Assembly: GCF_024273235.1 (NCBI RefSeq)
Contig: NZ_JANBVH010000029.1
Span: forward strand, 1-57,473
From: Sphingomonas faeni
Lineage (GTDB): Bacteria; Pseudomonadota; Alphaproteobacteria; Sphingomonadales; Sphingomonadaceae
Reading direction: 5' to 3'
Length of the DNA: 57,473 nt
In this document: piece after piece, positions 43,631 to 51,909 of the stretch
Layout: the number at the start of each line of letters is the position of its first letter
How positions within the stretch are numbered: the first letter of the stretch is position 1
Notes under the pieces: model-generated
What the model saw: only the letters and a program-made list of their open reading frames with translations
Databases searched by the model: none
What the model was told of the DNA's origin: nothing
Made by a program: the position numbers and the translations under genes

Positions 43631-45247
43631 TCAAGGCTGTCGGGCTGCTCGCGACTTTGCTCGTTCCGCGGCAAACGGCTCGGCCGCGGACCAGCTGGGC
43701 CAGCTACGTCCCGTGGCGATCTCACGACCGAGCCCATAGGCAACGCTGCCCTCCTGCGCGGCCCCCGTCATGTCCCAGCGGGGATCGAATTCGTCGCAAG
43801 TCTGATGATAGCATGCCGCGTTGTAACGCGCGCGCTCCCGCTCCCCGGCAACGAGACCACCATTGATAAGATCGCGGCCCGCACGGAAATACACACCGGG
43901 CACGCCCTTCTGCGCCAACGCGTAGTGATCAGACCGGTAGTACCAGCCTGCCTCGGTGTTCTCCTCGGGCACGATCTTGAGCCCTTGCGCGGCAGCGACG
44001 CGCGCTAGGTCGGTTTCCAGCGGCGTCCTGCCGACACCGATCAGCTCGAGATCACGCGTCCGGCCCAAGACGACATGCGGATCGAGATTGAACTGCGCCG
44101 CGGTGAGTGCGAGCGGCAGCACGGGGTGATCGGCATACCAGCTTGCCCCGAGCAGTCCCTTCTCTTCTGCCGTCCACAGGGCGAACACTACCGAACGCCG
44201 GGGTCGCTTCGCACTCACGAAGGTGCGGGCGATCTCCAACAGCGTTGCTGTCCCAGTTCCATTGTCGATTGCGCCGTTGCGGATGCGGTCCGCGGCCGGA
44301 TCGAACGCGTTCTCGCCATACGCATCCCAGTGCGCGCCGTAGAGCACACTGCCGGCGGCAGGATCAGTGCCGGGCAGGATACCGATGATGTTGTGGCTAA
44401 CGACATGGTCAAGAGAGATAGTCGTCGACGCGGTGAGATACGCGCCCTTGAGTTCGACTGCCCCAAAATCAGCCTTTTGCGCGGCGAGCTTTGCGGCGGC
44501 ATAGTCGAGACCGCCCTGTTTGAGCATCGCGATGCCGATGTCATTGCGCACGGTTCCACGCAAACCGAATGCAGCGGGCACGCTGCCGGTATCGAGCGCA
44601 TATCCCGGGACGGCATCGCCCTTGGCAAGTTGAAGCCATGGATAACTCGACGGGAACGTGTCGTGGATTTGGAAGAACGCGGCTGCACCACGCTTCTGCG
44701 CCTCGGCGAGCTTTGTGCGTACCGCGGGGGATGAAGCCCGGCCACCGAAGCCGAGATCGCGCCCCGCCTCGACATCCGGATCGCCCGCGAGCGCCACGAC
44801 CACCTTACCGCGCACATCCACGCCGCGATACGGATCATAGCCGAGGCGCGGTTCGACAACGCCATAGCCAACGAAGACGATGGCTGCGTGGTCCAACCCG
44901 GCGGCACCGACGATCCGAGAACTCGCCGCGACGTCGGTGCCGGGTGTGAGCGCCCGCTTGGCGCCCCCCAGATCAAGCGTGAAACTGGCACGATCGCGGG
45001 TCCAGCGGAGCATCGGTACCGTCTGGCGGTATCCCTCATCGCCGCCCGGCTTCAGACCAAGCTGCTTGAACCGAGCATCAAGGAACGCGAGCGTTACCGT
45101 TTCGCCGGCCTGCGTCGGTCCACGGCCATGGAAATCATCGGCGCTGAGCGTGCGGACATCGGCCTTGATCCGGGCGGCGGACAGAATCGGTGGTGCCGGA
45201 TCGGTCGCAGCGGTGAGGAGGAGGACAAGGGGAAGCAAGCGTTTCAT
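43631..45247 (-). CDS. secreted M28-family zinc aminopeptidase
   Basis: 538 aa from the ATG at 45247, chosen for the signal peptide MKRLLPLVLLLTAATDPAPP; the longer frame has none. A PA (protease-associated) insert occupies ~residues 120-250. The catalytic domain shows all M28 ligands: His306 and Asp308 in GAHWDAYG, the bridging Asp328 in IDNGTGTATLLEIAR, Glu361/Glu362 in WTAEEKGLLGASWYA, Asp389 in NLDPHVVLG, and a final His in DHYALAQKGVPGVYFR. It releases N-terminal residues from peptides in the periplasm. The gene is alone in its orientation here; an aldo/keto reductase scrap lies upstream. Confidence 0.92.
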   Translation of the reverse strand: MKRLLPLVLLLTAATDPAPPILSAARIKADVRTLSADDFHGRGPTQAGETVTLAFLDARFKQLGLKPGGDEGYRQTVPMLRWTRDRASFTLDLGGAKRALTPGTDVAASSRIVGAAGLDHAAIVFVGYGVVEPRLGYDPYRGVDVRGKVVVALAGDPDVEAGRDLGFGGRASSPAVRTKLAEAQKRGAAAFFQIHDTFPSSYPWLQLAKGDAVPGYALDTGSVPAAFGLRGTVRNDIGIAMLKQGGLDYAAAKLAAQKADFGAVELKGAYLTASTTISLDHVVSHNIIGILPGTDPAAGSVLYGAHWDAYGENAFDPAADRIRNGAIDNGTGTATLLEIARTFVSAKRPRRSVVFALWTAEEKGLLGASWYADHPVLPLALTAAQFNLDPHVVLGRTRDLELIGVGRTPLETDLARVAAAQGLKIVPEENTEAGWYYRSDHYALAQKGVPGVYFRAGRDLINGGLVAGERERARYNAACYHQTCDEFDPRWDMTGAAQEGSVAYGLGREIATGRSWPSWSAAEPFAAERAKSRAARQP

Positions 45248-45482
45248 TACAACAGGATGACCGCGAACCGGCACTGACACAAGCGTGATACAACAATTGA
45301 TCGGACCGCATCGGCCGCTCGTTCGATGCTTCATCTTGTCAAGGTATGCAGCACCGGACGATACCAAATTCGGTACTAGTGGCTGCGATGTTTTGCGACT
45401 GTGCCTCGGATGCTAACCTACGGGTTTCCCGACCGCAGCAATCGTGCATCGGAGCTAAACGAGGAGACCAGTCGCCCGTCGT

Positions 45483-45714
45483 GAATGCAATCGCGCGCTC
45501 GACCTCGGCGTGACGTTTCTCGACACCGCCGACATGTACGGCATTGGGGCCCACGAAGAGCTGGTCGGCCGCGACGTGCGCGAGCGACGCGACTGGATCG
45601 TCGTCGCGACCAAGTTCGGCAACGTGCGCGGGGCGGATGGCAGCTTCAAAGGGGTCAACGGGTGCCCCGACTATGTGCGGTCGGCCTGCGACGCGAGCTT
45701 GCAGCGGACCGCGC
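45483..45714 (+). pseudogene. aldo/keto reductase internal fragment
   Basis: About 75 codons read NRALDLGVTFLDTADMYGIG, then EELVGRDVRERRDWIVVATK FGNVRG, and PDYVRSACDASLQR. These match the N-terminal third of an aldo/keto reductase, including the catalytic Asp-x-x-x-x-Tyr (DTADMY) and the Lys (ATKFGN). Nothing precedes RALDL, and after LQR the sequence changes abruptly, so both ends are lost. It sits 68 bp before the serine hydrolase start and is non-functional debris. Confidence 0.8.
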
Positions 45715-45782
45715 CGCTCCCCTTACACGCGTAACAGAGATACGAATTGCCGATCTGGTTGCGCGATGGAAGAATGCGAATC

Positions 45783-47138
45783 ATGCAGATACTCAAAGCG
45801 GCCGGCCTCGCCCTCCTCGTGTCAGTGCCCACCAGTGCGCAGATCGTCGCACAACCCTCGGCAGGAACGTACCAGCGCGCTGTCGCGGCCGGGTACAAGG
45901 CAGCTCTCTATTGCTCAGGCATCTTCAATGCGGGACGCACGCCGGAACAGATCGATGGCGATGAGCTGGCCGGCATCTACCCCGACTATGATAAGATCGT
46001 GCCAACGCTCATGGCGAACGCCGACCGCACTAGCCAATCCGTCTCCGTAGCGTTCGATCCGAAGCTTCCCCCGAGGCGCGCGATATGGACCAGCGGGCAT
46101 GGTTGCGTGACCCTGCCGATCGGCGGCACGGCACCGGCTGGCCGCAAGTCGACAGCGGCACCGTCGATTACACCGGCGGATCCGCGGCGCTGGCCGCAGG
46201 GTGACGCCGGCATCGCACCGCGCCCATCGCTCACGCTGACCGGCGCAGTCGGCAAGGCATTCGGGACCTCCTATGGCGTCGACACCAAGACGGTCGGCGT
46301 GATCGTTGTGAAAGACGGCCAGGTTCTTGCCGAGCAATACGGCCGCGGTTTCGGGCCGTTCGTGTCCAACCGCACCTGGTCGGTCGGCAAGTCGATCGCC
46401 GGCACGCTCATCGGCCTCACCAATGCAGCCGCGTTGAAGGCTCCCGCCGCCGTGCCACAATGGAAGGTCGGCGATCCACGGCAGGCCATCACGCTCGACG
46501 ATCTCCTGCGCATGGCATCCGGCCTGCACAGCGACACCGCCGGCAATCGCACCGATGCCATCTATTTCGGCGGCGCCACGGTGGACGAACAGGCGGTGTC
46601 ATGGCCTTTGGAGGCGCTGCCTGGGACACGCTTCCGCTACGCCAACACCGATATCCTGCTGGCGGTCTATGCCACCCGAAACGCGATCGGCGAGGCGCGG
46701 TACCGGGCGTTGCCAAGCAGCCTGTTCGGTCCGCTCGGCATGGCGCACACCGTCGCCGAGACCGACTGGCACGGCAATTACATCCTCTCCAGTCAGGTCT
46801 GGTCGACCGCCCGCGACCTGGCGAGGCTGGGATTGTTCTGGTCGCAAGACGGAGTCTGGCAGGGCAAGCGCCTGCTACCGGCAGGCTGGATGCGGACCAT
46901 GACGACGCCGACCGGACCGCAGCCCGCGAGCGGACCGGGCTATGGCGCGACGATGTGGCTGTTCGGCGCCAAGCAGGGCCTGCCCGACGGCAGCTTCGCC
47001 GCGCAAGGCAACCGGGGCCAGTATGTGATGGTGATCCCGTCCCGGCATCTGGTTGTGGTCAGGCGCGGCGAGGATCCCGGCACCGCGCGGTTCGACATCG
47101 CGCGCTTCGCGGCCGACGTTGCCGCCACGTTGCCATAG
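45783..47138 (+). CDS. secreted serine hydrolase, beta-lactamase/class C-like
   Basis: 451 aa. The ATG at 45783 is favoured because GGAAGA lies nine bases before it; ATG 45774 is also in frame. Signal peptide MQILKAAGLALLVSVPTSAQ. Catalytic motifs are Ser200-x-x-Lys203 (WSVGKS), Y-x-N in RYANTDILL, and a third motif GNRGQY replacing H/K-x-G. The AmpC/esterase-EstB superfamily (PF00144) includes beta-lactamases, peptidases and esterases. The ~150-residue N-terminal extension before the hydrolase core fits the esterase/6-aminohexanoate-hydrolase-like branch. Its activity is unproven. It is convergent with the acetamidase gene. Confidence 0.87.
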   Translation: MQILKAAGLALLVSVPTSAQIVAQPSAGTYQRAVAAGYKAALYCSGIFNAGRTPEQIDGDELAGIYPDYDKIVPTLMANADRTSQSVSVAFDPKLPPRRAIWTSGHGCVTLPIGGTAPAGRKSTAAPSITPADPRRWPQGDAGIAPRPSLTLTGAVGKAFGTSYGVDTKTVGVIVVKDGQVLAEQYGRGFGPFVSNRTWSVGKSIAGTLIGLTNAAALKAPAAVPQWKVGDPRQAITLDDLLRMASGLHSDTAGNRTDAIYFGGATVDEQAVSWPLEALPGTRFRYANTDILLAVYATRNAIGEARYRALPSSLFGPLGMAHTVAETDWHGNYILSSQVWSTARDLARLGLFWSQDGVWQGKRLLPAGWMRTMTTPTGPQPASGPGYGATMWLFGAKQGLPDGSFAAQGNRGQYVMVIPSRHLVVVRRGEDPGTARFDIARFAADVAATLP

Positions 47139-47195
47139 GCTTCTTACCCGAACGGCATACGCGGCGACCTGAGAGACAGGCGTAAGCCGTCGGCG

Positions 47196-48209
47196 CTAGT
47201 GCTTCGTGAACAGCGCCTTTGGCAGGACGACGTGGACGCCCTTGTTGCGGTCGACGAGCTCGGTAATCTCGACATCGCCTGCGACGCTGATCAGCATGTA
47301 AGCATCGTCACGCGTCATGCCTTTTTCCGCGACGAGGAAATCGATCATGTTGCGCAGCGCCTTGCGGGTCGCATGGCTGAGATCATCGTCGAAGCCCATC
47401 GCGATATAGGCTTTGGGCGTCTCAGCGCGCGGATAGCTGATCGCCGCCTTCTTGTGCAGCACGAACTCGAACGTTCCGGTCAGCGAGGTTTCGAGAGCGG
47501 TGATATCGACTTCGCCATTGCCCTGCGCGGCATGACCATCGCCGACCTGGAACAGCGCGCCGGAGACATAGACGGGCAGGAACAAGGTCGTCCCGGCGAC
47601 GAGCGCCTTGTCGTCCATGTTGCCGCCGTTGATCGTCGGCGGCGCGCTGTCGTAGCGGCCGAACGCCGATGGCGGCGCGACCCCCATGCTGCCGAAGAAC
47701 GGCGCCAGCGGCACTTCGATGCCGGGCGCGAACAAGCCGACCATGCGCTTAGCATCCAGCGGCACGATCTTCATGCGGGTATAGGGGAAATCGTCGGTCA
47801 GGAACCCCGCCCCGTACCGGAACGCGTTATAGGCATAGGGAATCGCCAGATCGACCTTGCGGATGCGCACTTCCAGCATGTCGCCGGGCTCCGCGCCTGC
47901 GATTGCGATCGGTCCGGTCAGGATATGGCCACCGGGACCGCGCGCGCTGGCGGGTACGCCGTCATAGACGGCACGCAGCGCCGGTTCGATCTGCGCGGGC
48001 GCGACTCCCGCCTTTTCCAGACCCGCCGGACTATTGGTCAGCAACGTATGGATCACCACCGTGTCGCCCGACCGGATCGTCAACACAGGCTTGTCGGTGG
48101 CATCGTAATGCCCCCAGGCGACCGTCTGCGGCGTCGCCTTCAATTCGTAGGTCGCAGCGCCCGCGGGCGTCGCCATGGCAGCCAGAGCGGCAAAGATCAG
48201 GTGGCGCAT
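47196..48209 (-). CDS. secreted acetamidase/formamidase-family protein
   Basis: 337 aa from the ATG at 48209, six bases after GAGAGG, with signal peptide MRHLIFAALAAMATPAGA. Family PF03069 features are VLTIRSGDTVVIHTLL, GGHILTGPIAIAGAEPGDML, VGDGHAAQGNGEVDITALET, and the C-terminal FLVAEKGMTRDDAYMLISVA. Members hydrolyse formamide, acetamide or related short amides to ammonia; the secreted form here would act on periplasmic amides. It lies 10 bp after the gamma-glutamyltransferase stop, so the two are co-transcribed and may handle linked amide-bearing substrates. Confidence 0.92.
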   Translation of the reverse strand: MRHLIFAALAAMATPAGAATYELKATPQTVAWGHYDATDKPVLTIRSGDTVVIHTLLTNSPAGLEKAGVAPAQIEPALRAVYDGVPASARGPGGHILTGPIAIAGAEPGDMLEVRIRKVDLAIPYAYNAFRYGAGFLTDDFPYTRMKIVPLDAKRMVGLFAPGIEVPLAPFFGSMGVAPPSAFGRYDSAPPTINGGNMDDKALVAGTTLFLPVYVSGALFQVGDGHAAQGNGEVDITALETSLTGTFEFVLHKKAAISYPRAETPKAYIAMGFDDDLSHATRKALRNMIDFLVAEKGMTRDDAYMLISVAGDVEITELVDRNKGVHVVLPKALFTKH

Positions 48210-48219
48210 CGTCATCCTC

Positions 48220-50109
48220 TCAATAGGCCAGAGCGCAGCCGTCGGCGCGCATCTCGCTCGCCGCTGCATATACGCGGGTTGCACCGTCCATGCGGTGTTC
48301 GACGCATTCGTAGCGGCCAAAGCCCCCGTCGGGCTCGCCGATCGTCCAGCCGATGTCGGCCAGCCGCTGCTTCGTGACGGCAGGTACACCCGATTCCAGC
48401 CGCAGCAATCCACGCGGCCCAAGCCCGGCCGCATCTTCCCCCATCGATTGCGAGGAGCCCTCGTGGTGCCAGCGGGGCGCGTCGCCCGCTGATTGGACCT
48501 CTAGCCCATAGTCGACGCGATTGACGATGATCTGCGTCTGCCCCTGCGGCTGCATGTCGCCGCCCATCACACCGAAGCTCATCCAGGGATCGCTCCCACG
48601 CGTGGCGAAGCCGGGGATGATGGTCTGGAACGGCCGCTTGCCGGGCGCGTAGATGTTGGGGTGACCGTCTTTCAGGCTGAACAACTGCCCGCGGTCCTGG
48701 AACATGAAGCCGAGACCATCGGCGACCAGCCCCGACCCCATGCCGCGGAAGTTCGACTGGATCATCGACACCAGCATGCCGTCCTTGTCGGCGCAGCTGA
48801 AATAAGTGGTGTCGCCGTGGCTGGGCGCCTGGCCGGGATGGACGGGGTCGAGGATCCGGTCGCGGCGGATCAGCGCGGCGCGCTGGCGGGCATATTCCTT
48901 TGAGACCAGCCACTCGACCGGCACCTTGCTGAACTTCGGGTCGGCGTAGAAGCGCGCACGGTCTTCATAGGCGAGCCGCTTCGCTTCGGCCTGAAGATGG
49001 ATCGACAACGGCGACTGGAAGCCTGCGTCGCCGAGATCGAAGGTCTCGAGAATGTTGAGCATCTGGAGCGTCGCGATGCCCTGCGTGTTGGCGCCGAGCG
49101 CATGCACGTCCACGCCGCGATAGCCCGTCCGGTGCGGCGCGATCCATTCCGATCGATGCGCGGCCAGATCCTCATAGCGCAGCCAGCCGCCGATCCGCTT
49201 GAAGTACCGATCGACGACACGGGCAAGGTCGCCGCTGTAGAACGCGTCACGCCCGCCCGCTGCGATCGCGCGATAGGTGCGGGCGAGATCGGGATTGCGA
49301 AAGACCTGCCCGGTCGCTGGGCCTTTGCCGTCGGCGAGGCCGTACGTCCTGATCGCGTTCGCCGTTTCCTCGATACCGGTACCCGGCCGGCGGAATGCCG
49401 CCATGCTGCGGCGGATGTAATAGGCGATGATGTCGGGCACCGGCGCCCCCGCCTCGGCATGCGCGATCGCCGGCTCGAACAAGTCCGCCCAGGGCAGCCG
49501 GCCGTAGCGCTGGTGCATCGTCCACCAGGCATCCACCGCGCCCGGCACCGATACGGACACCGCACCCAGCGGCGGCAGCGCACCGCCGCGCGCGCGGGAC
49601 CGCACCGTTTCCAGGCTCAGCCCCTGCGGCGACGCGCCCGATCCCGCCAGCCCGACAACCTTGCGCTGCTTGGGATCCCAGATCATCGCATAGGCATCGC
49701 CGCCGATGCCACTCGACGTCGGCTCCAGGAAACCGAGGCAGGCGTTGATCGCGATCGCGGCGTCGACCGCCGATCCGCCTCGGCGCAGGATATCGACCCC
49801 CGCCTGCGTCGCCAGCGGATGTGCAGTACCCGCCGCGCCGTTGAGGCCATAGGCGGCAGTTCGCGAGGCGAAACTCGCGCCGACCGGGCGGTCCCCTGCC
49901 GCGACGTCAGGACGAAGGAAGCGGTCTTCGCCGGCGATCCAGCGCGGCAGCGGCGCCGCGGTCGCTGACTGAGGCGCACCACCCTGTCCGGGGCCCGGAA
50001 CACCTTGCTTACCTGCCACCCCGGGTCCGGCCTGACCGCCCTGCGCCATACCGATGCCCGGTAGCAAAGCGGCCCCTGGCAAGGCGGCAATGAAAGTTCG
50101 ACGACGCAT
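48220..50109 (-). CDS. gamma-glutamyltransferase, Tat-type signal
   Basis: 629 aa. The N-terminus MRRRTFIAALPGAALLPGIG carries a twin-arginine motif (R-R-T-F), so export folded via Tat is likely. A Gly/Pro-rich segment follows (residues ~23-50). The Ntn-hydrolase core has VDAAIAINACLGFLEPTSSG, GIGGDAYAMIWDPKQRK and the autoprocessing Thr434 in HGDTTYFS, which would start the small subunit. FGVMGGDMQPQGQTQIIVN lies near the C-terminus. It cleaves gamma-glutamyl bonds of glutathione or gamma-glutamyl peptides in the periplasm. First gene of a two-gene operon with the acetamidase. Confidence 0.93.
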   Translation of the reverse strand: MRRRTFIAALPGAALLPGIGMAQGGQAGPGVAGKQGVPGPGQGGAPQSATAAPLPRWIAGEDRFLRPDVAAGDRPVGASFASRTAAYGLNGAAGTAHPLATQAGVDILRRGGSAVDAAIAINACLGFLEPTSSGIGGDAYAMIWDPKQRKVVGLAGSGASPQGLSLETVRSRARGGALPPLGAVSVSVPGAVDAWWTMHQRYGRLPWADLFEPAIAHAEAGAPVPDIIAYYIRRSMAAFRRPGTGIEETANAIRTYGLADGKGPATGQVFRNPDLARTYRAIAAGGRDAFYSGDLARVVDRYFKRIGGWLRYEDLAAHRSEWIAPHRTGYRGVDVHALGANTQGIATLQMLNILETFDLGDAGFQSPLSIHLQAEAKRLAYEDRARFYADPKFSKVPVEWLVSKEYARQRAALIRRDRILDPVHPGQAPSHGDTTYFSCADKDGMLVSMIQSNFRGMGSGLVADGLGFMFQDRGQLFSLKDGHPNIYAPGKRPFQTIIPGFATRGSDPWMSFGVMGGDMQPQGQTQIIVNRVDYGLEVQSAGDAPRWHHEGSSQSMGEDAAGLGPRGLLRLESGVPAVTKQRLADIGWTIGEPDGGFGRYECVEHRMDGATRVYAAASEMRADGCALAY

Positions 50110-50239
50110 AGAGGACGCTCCCGGTGCTGATGCCCGATCTTCGCTGGCTCCTTGAGCGAGTACAAGGGCTTGATCGGTGCTGCGTTACCGCAGCAGCCGC
50201 ACCCCGACAGTGACCAGTTCCGATAGCGCAGCCGGTCGC

Positions 50240-50452
50240 CTATGCGTCGCGTGGGGCACGAGCGATCACGGCTTGGCCTGCACGAAGACGGGCCTTCCAG
50301 ATCTTAACCGAAGGATGCCCGGCAGCCAGGCCGACCAGCCGTCCCTCGATCTGTGCAACCTCTCGCTTGGCCGCATCGAGCTCGGCGGCGGTCGGTGCAG
50401 GTTGGATATTGGCGCGCGCGTGCGCGCCGGTGCGCCCCTTGGTCTTGGTCAT
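50240..50452 (-). CDS. small hypothetical basic protein, 70 aa
   Basis: A minus-strand frame from ATG 50452 (MTKTKGRTGAHARANIQPAP) to 50240. The C-terminal half, TAAELDAAKREVAQIEGRLV then GLAAGHPSVKIWKARLRAGQ, is helical and Ala/Arg-rich. No family is recognised and the ribosome site is poor, so this may be a spurious frame. Its codons look acceptable, and there is no better gene in this gap. Confidence 0.35.
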   Translation of the reverse strand: MTKTKGRTGAHARANIQPAPTAAELDAAKREVAQIEGRLVGLAAGHPSVKIWKARLRAGQAVIARAPRDA

Positions 50453-50532
50453 GGGCAACGCGATGGTCTTAAAGGTGGGACGCGGTCAATGAGGGATGAC
50501 ACCGGAGACGCCGCGTCTCGCTACACGACCCA

Positions 50533-50600
50533 GAATCGGCCATTCTGACGAAATTTTTGCGGCGCAACTTCGGTCCTTCGTTCATGTGAAGCGAGGGCGG
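50533..50600 (+). repeat. dispersed intergenic repeat, copy C
   Basis: Begins AATCGGCCATTCTGACGAAA, then TTTTTGCGGCG, then AACTTCGGTCCTTCGTTCAT and GTGAAGCGAGGGCGG. The last 30 bases match copies A and B at about 90% by eye, and the first half matches copies D, E and F. It lies between the small ORF and the beta-lactamase-like gene. Confidence 0.75.
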
Positions 50601-50721
50601 ATGGCAGCAGCCTCGAGCGCTTGCGCCAATACGGCGAAATGGGGATTTCCAGCTGTTGCTCTCGTCCAGGGCGAGCGGCGATTTCGAAATCGCTGCCGAA
50701 GCGATCCCTGCTAAACTCTGG

Positions 50722-51579
50722 TCACCGCATTTGCATGAAAAGCGCGACCGCGTTGCGGACGCTATCCGCAAAGCGGTCATAGATCGCGCGTGCGACTTCG
50801 GCGATGACAGGCTGGCGATCGCGTCCGCCTCGTGCGAATACAGCGACCGCCACGCGGCGGCCGTCGGGCATGGTAATGAACCCCACATCATTGGTGATAC
50901 CGTCCAGCGTGCCGGTCTTGTCCTCTACCCGAGTACCTGCGGGGAGCAGGGCGCGGATGCGGCGGGTTCCGGTTGCGCATCGGCTCATCAGTCCGAGCAG
51001 AAAGGCGCGGCTTTGCGCGGTCAGAACGGTACCGTTATCCAGCTTGTTCAGCAGCGTGACCATGGCAATCGGCGTGGCAACATCCTTGCTGTCGGCAAGG
51101 TGGCCGCGGTCGCGAAGCAACTGGGCTATGGTCCGGTCCATCCGGATCCCAGCTATCTGTTGGGACGACAGCCACTGCTGGATCGCGACGGGGCCGCCAA
51201 GCGCGGCGAGCAACTGGTCGGTTGCCTGGTTGTCACTGCGGATGATCATCAACTCCATGACTTTCGCCGCGGATCGGCCAACGATCATGTCCCCGAGGCT
51301 GCGTCGCCCTTGATCGACCTCGGCGAGGTAGGTCGCCGCGATGGCGAGCTTGACCGTGCTCGCCATCGGGAACGGTGTGTCGCCGTTGATGGAAACGATC
51401 GCGCCATCGCGAAGGTCGAGCGCCGCAATCCCGTAGTCTCCAGAGCGTTGCGCGACGAGCTTGCTCAGCGCGCTCTCAAGCCCGATGAGTTCAGGGGAGC
51501 TTGCGACCGCCGGTGCCGGGACGAGGAGGTTTGCGGCAACACTGAAAAGAAGCAGACGGGAAAGCAGGGGCGCGCGCAT
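50722..51579 (-). CDS. class A beta-lactamase-like serine hydrolase, general-base Glu missing
   Basis: 285 aa; GAGGA seven bases before ATG 51579; signal peptide to about residue 26. The penicillin-recognising motifs are in place: Ser74-x-x-Lys77 (MASTVKL), Ser115-Asp-Asn117 (RSDNQAT), Lys221-Thr-Gly223 (EDKTGTLDG). The omega loop, which should read R-x-x-R-x-E-x-x-L-N, here reads MDRTIAQLLRD: the deacylating Glu166 equivalent is Ile151 and the Asn170 equivalent is Leu. Without that Glu a normal class A enzyme would be acylated but not turn over. It may therefore be a penicillin-binding or peptide-processing hydrolase rather than a resistance enzyme. Resistance should not be assumed. Confidence 0.85.
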   Translation of the reverse strand: MRAPLLSRLLLFSVAANLLVPAPAVASSPELIGLESALSKLVAQRSGDYGIAALDLRDGAIVSINGDTPFPMASTVKLAIAATYLAEVDQGRRSLGDMIVGRSAAKVMELMIIRSDNQATDQLLAALGGPVAIQQWLSSQQIAGIRMDRTIAQLLRDRGHLADSKDVATPIAMVTLLNKLDNGTVLTAQSRAFLLGLMSRCATGTRRIRALLPAGTRVEDKTGTLDGITNDVGFITMPDGRRVAVAVFARGGRDRQPVIAEVARAIYDRFADSVRNAVALFMQMR

Positions 51580-51686
51580 CGATCATCCTCGAATGTTGTC
51601 TTAAAGCGACGTGGTGACGGTGAACCGAAAGCCTCAACGTTTCGTGTTGCATGCCGTTAAGGTCCGGACAACGGCGGGTCGCGGAC

Positions 51687-51875
51687 CTACGACTCGGCAG
51701 CTTTTGGAAAAGGCCCGTCGAGCCCGCCATGTCTAAGATCGGGCCCCTGCCGTCCGACCGATTTGAAGAAGACAAGCGTCGACACCTGCTCTTCCCGAAC
51801 TACCGCCGCCACGTCACAAAGCATCTGTGGTGGCGATACATCAAGCGGCATGCGCCGCGGGTTAGAGTCAATCAT
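51687..51875 (-). CDS. small hypothetical protein downstream of relaxase, 62 aa
   Basis: ATG at 51875 with GAGAGGA nine bases upstream, 34 bp after the relaxase stop on the same strand. The product reads MIDSNPRRMPLDVSPPQMLC, DVAAVVREEQVSTLVFFKSV, then a charged tail. No family is recognised. The strong ribosome site and operon-like position are the only support. Confidence 0.4.
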   Translation of the reverse strand: MIDSNPRRMPLDVSPPQMLCDVAAVVREEQVSTLVFFKSVGRQGPDLRHGGLDGPFPKAAES

Positions 51876-51909
51876 CCAAATCCTCTCGACGGGCCGTGTA
51901 CAGGCACGA

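Noticed and set aside
50722..51579. Calling the gene an antibiotic-resistance beta-lactamase
   Set aside because: The general-base Glu of the omega loop is absent, so hydrolysis cannot be assumed.
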